From the NCBI GenBank assembly GCA_934489915.1, contig CAKSSZ010000030.1, forward strand, positions 1 through 11,850: a stretch of DNA of 11,850 nt, read 5' to 3'. Of the stretch, positions 6,996 through 11,850 are shown piece by piece (position 1 is the stretch's first letter; each line of letters opens with the position of its first letter). Below the pieces are notes generated by a model. That model saw nothing but the letters and a program-made list of their open reading frames with translations, was not told the DNA's origin and did not search any database. A program made the position numbers and the translations under genes. Source of the stretch: an uncultured Clostridia bacterium (GTDB lineage: Bacteria > Bacillota > Clostridia > HGM11514).

Positions 6996-7050
6996 CCGGT
7001 TTTTTGGCTCATTTTTCAAGAAAATGTGAAAAAAGCCTTTACAAAACCGG
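6996..7050. repeat. Nested inverted repeats between ugd and thrC
   Basis: CCGGTTTT (6996-7003) and AAAACCGG (7043-7050) are exact reverse complements. Inside them GGCT (7006-7009) can pair with AGCC (7034-7037), and CATTTT (7010-7015) with AAAATG (7021-7026) around a 5-nt loop. The structure begins 6 bp after the ugd stop and could slow or end transcription, although only GATTTTG follows rather than a real U-tract. Its right arm overlaps the -35 box of the thrC promoter, so a role as a DNA operator is also possible. Confidence 0.4.
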
Positions 7051-7066
7051 GATTTTGTAGTATGAT
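7038..7066 (+). promoter_or_regulatory. Sigma-A-type promoter for thrC
   Basis: -35 TTTACA (7038-7043) and -10 TATGAT (7061-7066) are separated by 17 bp. Transcription would start near 7073, about 33 nt before the TTG start chosen for thrC but only about 12 nt before the ATG at 7085. The spacer and -10 closely resemble those of the DAHP synthase promoter. Confidence 0.7.
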
Positions 7067-7093
7067 AATTAAATGACATGATGGATGGAAGGC

Positions 7094-7099
7094 GAGGTG
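7094..7099 (+). promoter_or_regulatory. Shine-Dalgarno that decides the thrC start
   Basis: GAGGTG lies 6 nt upstream of the TTG at 7106. The in-frame ATG at 7085 has no purine-rich site before it, and this Shine-Dalgarno lies downstream of it. This supports initiation at the TTG codon. Confidence 0.7.
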
Positions 7100-7105
7100 C
7101 TTTTA

Positions 7106-8584
7106 TTGCAATATTTCAGCACACGAAATGAAAAAAATCGAGCGACGGCCTCTCAGGCAATTTTGTCCGGGTTGGCAAGCGACGGCGGCTTATATGTACC
7201 GGAGCAAATCCCACAGGTGGATTATCATCGGCTGCTGGGGCTTTCCTACCGCCAGCGTGCCAAGCTGATTTTAGCGGATTATTTAACGGATTTTACCGAA
7301 GAGGAAATTGCCGCCTGCGTGGACGGCGCTTATACGGCGGAGCATTTTGGCTCGGATGTGATTGCGCCCTTGGCAAAGGTGGGGGATGCGGTCTCCTTTT
7401 TAGAGCTGTGGCACGGTCCTACCTGCGCTTTTAAGGATATGGCGCTGCAAATTCTTCCTTATTTTCTGACCACTTCTATGAAAAAACAGGGAGAGGATAA
7501 AACGGTTGTGATTCTGGTGGCAACCTCCGGCGATACCGGGAAGGCCGCTCTGGCGGGCTTTGCCAACGTCCCCGGGACGAAAATTGCCGTGTTTTATCCC
7601 GATCAGGGAGTCAGCAAAATTCAGCGTCTGCAAATGGTCACCCAGGAGGGGGCAAATGTGTTTGCTTCCGGCGTGAAGGGGAATTTTGACGATGTGCAGG
7701 CATTTGTGAAGCAGATTTTTACCGATCAGGATTACCGGGCGAATATGAGCCGGCATGGCTTTGATTTTTCCTCCGCAAACTCCATTAACTGGGGGCGGCT
7801 GGTACCCCAGATTGTTTATTATATTCATGCCTACTGCCAGTTGGTGGACGAGGGGGAAATCCAGCCGGGCGAGACGGTAAACGTTACCGTTCCTACCGGG
7901 AATTTCGGGAATATTCTGGCGGCTTTTTACGCAAAGCAGGCAGGGATCCCCATCGGAAAGCTGATTTGCGCTTCTAACCGGAACAAAATTTTAACCGATT
8001 TTATCCGGACGGGCGTTTATGATAAAAACAGAGATTTTTATGTGACCCAGTCTCCTTCTATGGACATTTTGATCTCCAGCAATTTAGAACGGCTGCTCTA
8101 TCATTTAAGCGATGAGCAAACGGTGCGGGAGCTGATGACGCAATTGAAAGAAACCGGGCGGTATGAAGCGCCTCCTGCTCTGCGGCAGGCATTGGGCGAG
8201 CTGCTCTGGGCGGATTTCTGCGACGATACGGAAACCGAGGAGCAGATTGCCGCCATGTATCGAGAATACGGGTATGTGATGGATCCTCATACTGCGGTGG
8301 GATACGGTGTGTATCAAAAATATGCCGCTCAAACCGGGGATCAGACCAAAACCGTGATTGCGTCCACCGCCAGCCCCTTTAAGTTCAACGCTTGCGTGGC
8401 AAAGGCACTGGGAGAAGAGACCTGCGGCATTTCTGAATTTGCCCTGCTGCATCGCCTGGCGGAAAAAACCGGGCTGCCCTTACCTCCCTCCTTATCCGAG
8501 CTGGAGCAAAGCCAAGTGCGGTTTGACGGCGTGGTGGATAAGGACGGCATGTACGGCGCAGTCAGCCGATTTTTGGGGATATAG
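7106..8584 (+). CDS. thrC: Threonine synthase
   Basis: A PLP enzyme that converts O-phosphohomoserine to threonine and phosphate. From the TTG start it has 492 residues, normal for the longer bacterial/yeast-type class. The N-terminus MQYFSTRNEK, then ASDGGLYVPE (25-33), is the classic opening of the family. The PLP-binding Lys is K110 in LWHGPTCAFKDMALQ, followed by LVATSGDTGKAAL (137-149) and the phosphate-binding loop PTGNFGNILAA (263-273). The C-terminal part has DPHTAVG and STASPFKF, also typical. I chose the TTG at 7106 over the in-frame ATG at 7085 because it has a good Shine-Dalgarno and gives the family N-terminus without six extra residues. No other threonine-pathway gene (hom, thrB) is nearby. 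It is followed after 3 bp by a phosphoesterase gene. Confidence 0.94.
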   Translation: MQYFSTRNEKNRATASQAILSGLASDGGLYVPEQIPQVDYHRLLGLSYRQRAKLILADYLTDFTEEEIAACVDGAYTAEHFGSDVIAPLAKVGDAVSFLELWHGPTCAFKDMALQILPYFLTTSMKKQGEDKTVVILVATSGDTGKAALAGFANVPGTKIAVFYPDQGVSKIQRLQMVTQEGANVFASGVKGNFDDVQAFVKQIFTDQDYRANMSRHGFDFSSANSINWGRLVPQIVYYIHAYCQLVDEGEIQPGETVNVTVPTGNFGNILAAFYAKQAGIPIGKLICASNRNKILTDFIRTGVYDKNRDFYVTQSPSMDILISSNLERLLYHLSDEQTVRELMTQLKETGRYEAPPALRQALGELLWADFCDDTETEEQIAAMYREYGYVMDPHTAVGYGVYQKYAAQTGDQTKTVIASTASPFKFNACVAKALGEETCGISEFALLHRLAEKTGLPLPPSLSELEQSQVRFDGVVDKDGMYGAVSRFLGI

Positions 8585-8587
8585 CGT

Positions 8588-9271
8588 ATGGGTTTGTTTG
8601 CGATTTCCGACCTTCATCTTTCTTTCGGCACCAATAAACCGATGGACGTGTTCGGCTGGCAGAATTATGAGCAAAGACTTTTAGAGCAGTGGAACAGTCT
8701 GGTTGCGCCGGAGGATTGGGTGCTGCTGCCGGGGGATTTATCCTGGGCAACCTATCTGGAAGAAACGGAAGCGGATTTCCGCTTTATCGATCGGCTGAAC
8801 GGCACCAAGATCTTAGGGAAGGGCAATCACGATTATTGGTGGACAACCGCCAAGAAAATGCGGGAATATGCGGAGAACATGGGGTTTACCTCCCTCCGCT
8901 TTTTATACAATAACAGCTATCTTTGGGGTACTACCGGGATATGCGGAACGAGAGGCTGGTGTAATCATGGTAACGTGGCTGAGGACACCCATCTTTGGGA
9001 GCGGGAGCTTCAGCGATTGCAGCTTTCATTGGAAAGTGCAAAAGGCTGTGAAACCGTTGTTTGTTGCCTCCACTACCCGCCGGTTGATTTGAGCGGGAAG
9101 CTGAGCGAGGCGCATATGGAGCTGTTTTCACGGTACAACGTCCGCTGCGTTGTGTACGGTCATTTACACGGGCGGCGCTTTGACGGACGGCTGCCGGAAT
9201 GGATTGAGGGAATCCGGTTTCAGCTGGTTTCCTGCGATTATCTGAATTTTGCGCCCATTCGGCTGGAATAA
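8588..9271 (+). CDS. Calcineurin-like metallophosphoesterase
   Basis: A small cytoplasmic phosphoesterase with all motifs of the calcineurin-like fold: DLHL (8-11), GDLSW (49-53), GNHDYWW (79-85), HYPP (162-165) and GHLHG (191-195). These supply the Asp, His and Asn ligands of a dinuclear metal centre, so it should be active. At 227 residues it resembles the conserved bacterial 'predicted phosphohydrolase' group (COG1768-like); the natural substrate is unknown. The ATG is 3 bp after the thrC stop, with only a weak GGGGA site inside the thrC end, so translational coupling to thrC is likely. Its placement between thrC and tig gives no clear hint of function. Confidence 0.88.
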   Translation: MGLFAISDLHLSFGTNKPMDVFGWQNYEQRLLEQWNSLVAPEDWVLLPGDLSWATYLEETEADFRFIDRLNGTKILGKGNHDYWWTTAKKMREYAENMGFTSLRFLYNNSYLWGTTGICGTRGWCNHGNVAEDTHLWERELQRLQLSLESAKGCETVVCCLHYPPVDLSGKLSEAHMELFSRYNVRCVVYGHLHGRRFDGRLPEWIEGIRFQLVSCDYLNFAPIRLE

Positions 9272-9309
9272 AAAGCGGATGAATACAGAATTGAAACAAA
9301 TGAATAATG

Positions 9310-9315
9310 AGGAGG
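9310..9315 (+). promoter_or_regulatory. Shine-Dalgarno that decides the tig start
   Basis: AGGAGG lies 8 nt upstream of the ATG at 9324. Earlier in-frame starts (ATG 9279, ATG 9300 and a TTG at 9249 inside the preceding gene) have no comparable site and would add residues not seen in the family. Confidence 0.8.
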
Positions 9316-9323
9316 CAATTACA

Positions 9324-10775
9324 ATGCTGAAGAATGTAAAAAATGTAGAAGAAAACGTAGTAGAACTGGAATTTTCCATTGACGCAAAAACCTTTGAAGA
9401 CGGGGTGATGAAATCTTATCGCAAAAATGTGAAAAAGATTCAGCTGCCCGGCTTCCGGAAGGGAAAAGCGCCGAAAATGATGATTGAAAAAATGTACGGC
9501 CCGGAAGTGTTTTATGACGACGCCATCAACTTTGTTTTCCCGGAAGCGTACGACGCAGCCGTAAAAGAAGCCGGCATTACTCCGGTGGATCGCCCCGAAG
9601 TGGACGTTAAGGAAATCGGCAAGGATATTGATCTGGTGCTGACCGCTAAGGTAACGGTAAAGCCCGAAGTAACCATTGAAAACTACAAAGGTATAGAAAT
9701 TCCCAAAACAGAGTATACTGTAAGCAATGAGGATGTAGATAAGGAAATTTCTGCCATGGCAGAAAGAAACTCCCGCTTGGTTACCGTAGAAGATCGGGCA
9801 GCAAAGCTGGGGGATACAGCTATCATTGATTATGAGGGCTTTGTAGACGGCGTTGCCTTTGAAGGCGGCAAAGGAGAGGGTCATAACCTGGAGCTTGGCT
9901 CCGGTCAGTTCATCCCCGGATTTGAGGATCAGATTGTAGGAAAAAAGACCGGCGAGGAATTTGACGTTACCGTGACCTTCCCGGAGCAGTATCATGCAGA
10001 GGAGCTGCAGGGTAAGGAAGCCGTCTTTAAAGTGAAATTAAATGAACTGAAGGAAAAGGTACTGCCGGCGCTGGATGATGAATTTGCAAAGGATGTCAGC
10101 GAGTTTGATACGCTGGAGGAATTGAAGGCCGATACCAAAGCCAAGCTGGAAAAAGCTGCAGAGGAAAAGGCAACCAACGAAAAGGAATCTGCCATTTTGG
10201 ATTTCCTGAGCGAAAATCTCAAGGCCAATATTCCGACTGTGATGATTGAATCTCAGATTGACGGAATGCTGAAGGATTTTGAAATGAGAATTACTTCTCA
10301 GGGCATTGACCTGAACACCTATCTGACCTACACCGGTATGGATGAAAAGACCATGCGGGAAAGCTTCCGGGAGCAGGCAGAGCGGAGAGTAAAGACCACA
10401 TTGGCATTGGAAAAGATCCGCGAGCTGGAACAGATCTCCGCAACGGATGAGGAAGCAGAAGAAGAAATCAAAAAGATGGCGGAGCAGTATAAGATGGAAG
10501 TGGAAAAGATTAAGAGCTTCCTGCAGCTGGAGGATGTGAAGGAAGACGTATCCATGCGTAAGACCATGGACTTCCTGCTGGAAAATGCCAAAGAGAAAAA
10601 GGCGGCAAAGAAAACCGCCGCAAAGAAGCCGGCCGCCAAGAAGGATGACGAGGAAGAAAAGAAGCCTGCGAAGAAAGCGGCTCCGAAAAAGACCGCTGCC
10701 AAAAAGGCAGAGGACGGCGAAAAGAAGCCTGCTGCGAAAAAAACAACAAAGAAAGCAGAGAAAAAAGAAGAATAA
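9324..10775 (+). CDS. tig: Trigger factor (ribosome-associated chaperone and prolyl isomerase) with Lys/Ala tail
   Basis: Trigger factor binds the ribosome at the tunnel exit and shields nascent chains. From the ATG at 9324 it has 483 residues. The N-terminal ribosome-binding domain has LEFSID and the signature GFRKGKAP (43-50). The FKBP-type isomerase domain (about 165-250) shows LGDTAIIDYEGFVDG, LELGSGQFIPGFEDQIVG and the VTFPEQYHAEELQGKEAVF block. The helical chaperone arms span about 255-422, ending MDFLLENA as usual. After that comes an unusual tail, residues 423-483, with 25 Lys, 15 Ala and 12 acidic residues in KKAAKK-like repeats. The upstream gap (9272-9323) shows no clear promoter, so transcription may come from the thrC unit or from inside the phosphoesterase gene. 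clpP and clpX follow, the usual Bacillota order. Confidence 0.95.
   Translation: MLKNVKNVEENVVELEFSIDAKTFEDGVMKSYRKNVKKIQLPGFRKGKAPKMMIEKMYGPEVFYDDAINFVFPEAYDAAVKEAGITPVDRPEVDVKEIGKDIDLVLTAKVTVKPEVTIENYKGIEIPKTEYTVSNEDVDKEISAMAERNSRLVTVEDRAAKLGDTAIIDYEGFVDGVAFEGGKGEGHNLELGSGQFIPGFEDQIVGKKTGEEFDVTVTFPEQYHAEELQGKEAVFKVKLNELKEKVLPALDDEFAKDVSEFDTLEELKADTKAKLEKAAEEKATNEKESAILDFLSENLKANIPTVMIESQIDGMLKDFEMRITSQGIDLNTYLTYTGMDEKTMRESFREQAERRVKTTLALEKIRELEQISATDEEAEEEIKKMAEQYKMEVEKIKSFLQLEDVKEDVSMRKTMDFLLENAKEKKAAKKTAAKKPAAKKDDEEEKKPAKKAAPKKTAAKKAEDGEKKPAAKKTTKKAEKKEE
10590..10772 (+). repeat. Lys/Ala/Pro repeat region encoding the trigger factor tail
   Basis: Sixty-one codons encode degenerate repeats of the kind (A/T/P)AKK, interrupted by two acidic patches (DDEEE and EDGE). 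By hand count the net charge is about +13. At DNA level GAAAAGAAGCCTGC occurs at 10656-10669 and again at 10719-10732, 63 bp (21 codons) apart, suggesting growth by in-frame duplication. Confidence 0.8.
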
Positions 10776-10799
10776 TCAAGACATAACATAGCCGAACGG

Positions 10800-10841
10800 G
10801 AGAAGGCTCCTCCCAACCGGGAGGTTGGGGGGCTTCTCTTT
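10800..10841 (+). terminator. Hairpin between tig and clpP, possible partial terminator
   Basis: GAGAAG (10800-10805) pairs with CTTCTC (10833-10838). After a 3-nt bulge (10806-10808), CCTCCCAACC (10809-10818) pairs with GGTTGGGGGG (10823-10832), with one G-U pair, around a GGGA loop. Only three T's follow, so termination may be incomplete. It could set the ratio of tig to clpP-clpX transcript, as no clear promoter is visible between the hairpin and clpP. Confidence 0.6.
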
Positions 10842-10862
10842 CGACGAAGGGAGTGAAAGAGC

Positions 10863-11447
10863 ATGAGTTTAGTGCCAATGGTAGTAGAGCAAACCAACCG
10901 TGGGGAACGTTCCTATGATATTTTTTCCCGGTTATTAAAGGACCGAATTGTCTTTTTGTCCGAGGAGGTTACGGATGTTTCCGCCAGCCTTGTGGTTGCT
11001 CAGCTGTTATTTTTAGAGGGAGAGGATCCGGATAAGGATATCAGCCTGTACATTAACAGCCCCGGCGGTTCCATTTCGGCCGGTATGGCGATTTATGACA
11101 CCATGCAGTATATTAAGTGCGACGTTTCCACCATTTGCGTGGGGATGGCGGCAAGCATGGGGGCATTTTTGCTGGCGTCGGGCGCACCCGGCAAGCGGTA
11201 TGCCCTGCCCAACAGTGAAATTATGATTCACCAGCCCTTGGGCGGTACCCAGGGACAGGCAACGGACATTAAAATTCACGCGGACCGGATTATTAAAATG
11301 CGGGAAACGCTGAACCAGATTTTAAGCAAGCGTACCGGAAAGCCCATTGAGGTGATCAATCATGACACCGAGCGGGATAACTTTATGTCCGCTGCGGAAG
11401 CGAAAGATTACGGCTTGGTTGACGCCGTGATTGAGCGTAAAAAATAA
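10863..11447 (+). CDS. clpP: ATP-dependent Clp protease proteolytic subunit
   Basis: ClpP forms the tetradecameric serine-protease chamber that degrades proteins unfolded by ClpX or ClpC. The 194 residues match the family. The catalytic triad is S98 (GMAASMGAFLL), H123 (MIHQPLGG) and D172 (DTERDNFM). SLYINSPGGSISAGMAIYDTM (61-81) contains the oxyanion-hole glycines. The N-terminus MSLVPMVVEQTNRGERSYDIFSRLLKDR is typical, with a very short propeptide if any. The Shine-Dalgarno AAGGGAG (10847-10853) is 9 nt from the ATG. clpX follows after 26 bp, so the protease and its unfoldase are probably co-transcribed. Confidence 0.97.
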   Translation: MSLVPMVVEQTNRGERSYDIFSRLLKDRIVFLSEEVTDVSASLVVAQLLFLEGEDPDKDISLYINSPGGSISAGMAIYDTMQYIKCDVSTICVGMAASMGAFLLASGAPGKRYALPNSEIMIHQPLGGTQGQATDIKIHADRIIKMRETLNQILSKRTGKPIEVINHDTERDNFMSAAEAKDYGLVDAVIERKK

Positions 11448-11473
11448 AACGGCCGACCAAACGAGGTGATTGT

Positions 11474-11850
11474 ATGGCTAAATTTGATGAAAAGCAGCTG
11501 CAATGCTCCTTTTGCGGGAAAGCGCAGGGGGAGGTCAAGCGGCTGATTGCAGGTCCGGGCGTTTATATCTGCAACGAATGCGTAGAGCTTTGTACAGAAA
11601 TTTTAAGTGACGATTTTGAGGATTTGGAGCTTGATTTTTCTTTGGATGAGCTCCCAAAACCTGTGGAAATCAAAAAGACGTTAGATGAATATGTCATCGG
11701 ACAGCAGGACGCAAAAAAAGCGTTGGCGGTAGCGGTTTATAATCATTATAAACGGATTTGCGCCGAGGCGGATTCTGACGTTGAGCTGCAAAAGAGCAAT
11801 ATTTTAATGCTGGGTCCTACCGGCTGCGGGAAAACGCTGCTGGCGCAGAC
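11474..11850 (+). CDS. clpX: ATP-dependent Clp protease ATP-binding subunit ClpX, N-terminal part (runs off the right edge)
   Basis: ClpX is the AAA+ unfoldase that selects substrates and feeds them into ClpP. About 125 codons are present. The N-terminal zinc-binding domain has C11-x2-C14 and C33-x2-C36 around VKRLIAGPGVYI, exactly the family spacing. After a linker comes PVEIKKTLDEYVIGQQDAKKALAVAVYNHYKR (63-94), and the Walker A motif GPTGCGKT at 114-121. The AAA+ large-domain remainder lies outside the window. GAGGTG (11463-11468) precedes the ATG by 5 nt. The clpP-clpX order next to tig is the standard Bacillota arrangement. Confidence 0.96.
   Translation, partial: MAKFDEKQLQCSFCGKAQGEVKRLIAGPGVYICNECVELCTEILSDDFEDLELDFSLDELPKPVEIKKTLDEYVIGQQDAKKALAVAVYNHYKRICAEADSDVELQKSNILMLGPTGCGKTLLAQ

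Noticed and set aside
768..9271. Defence system, CRISPR or mobile element
   Set aside because: No nuclease, transposase, integrase, repeat-spacer pattern or terminal inverted repeats were seen; all genes have metabolic or quality-control family marks.
9249..9323. 25-codon upstream extension of trigger factor, including ATGs at 9279 and 9300
   Set aside because: It overlaps the end of the phosphoesterase gene, lacks a Shine-Dalgarno at each earlier start, and adds residues absent from the family. AGGAGG at 9310-9315 points to 9324.
8931..9995. 354-codon open frame on the minus strand opposite the phosphoesterase and tig
   Set aside because: It lies antisense across the end of one well-supported gene and the first half of another, and its translation is rich in Phe, His and Arg with no recognisable motif. 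This is a frame shadow of the tig coding sequence.

Overview
The window looks like part of a Bacillota (Firmicutes) chromosome, most likely a Clostridia/Oscillospirales-type anaerobe. The evidence is the gene orders secG-rnr and tig-clpP-clpX, strong AGGAGG Shine-Dalgarno sites, sigma-A-type promoters, a TTG and a GTG start, and a Thermotoga/Bacillota-type DAHP synthase. This taxonomic call is inference from gene content and sequence style only. I see no IS elements, phage genes, CRISPR arrays, tRNAs or rRNAs, and no gene-free stretch longer than 170 bp.

Layout. (a) 1-601, minus strand: the start of rnr (RNase R, running off the left edge), then secG, with a bidirectional terminator between them. 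(b) 602-767: a divergent promoter region with one good promoter in each direction and a perfect 9-bp inverted repeat. (c) 768-5746, plus strand: a tight four-gene operon. DAHP synthase overlaps a fused chorismate mutase-prephenate dehydratase by 4 bp. A diverged glycoside hydrolase family 4 (GH4)-like protein and a PF12831-type FAD-dependent oxidoreductase follow, each with its Shine-Dalgarno overlapping the previous stop codon. (d) 5799-6989: a UDP-glucose 6-dehydrogenase 52 bp further on. (e) 7106-9271: threonine synthase behind its own promoter, then a calcineurin-like phosphoesterase 3 bp downstream. (f) 9324-11850: the protein-quality-control cluster of trigger factor, ClpP and the N-terminal part of ClpX.

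How the genes fit together. The first two plus-strand genes supply the committed step of the shikimate pathway and the two steps from chorismate to phenylpyruvate, so the operon starts as a phenylalanine-directed unit. The next two genes are redox carbohydrate-type proteins with no known place in that pathway. The GH4-like protein appears to lack the family's metal-binding Cys and His, which makes this pair the most unusual part of the window. The trigger factor carries a 61-residue Lys/Ala-rich C-terminal tail. The rest is conserved housekeeping.
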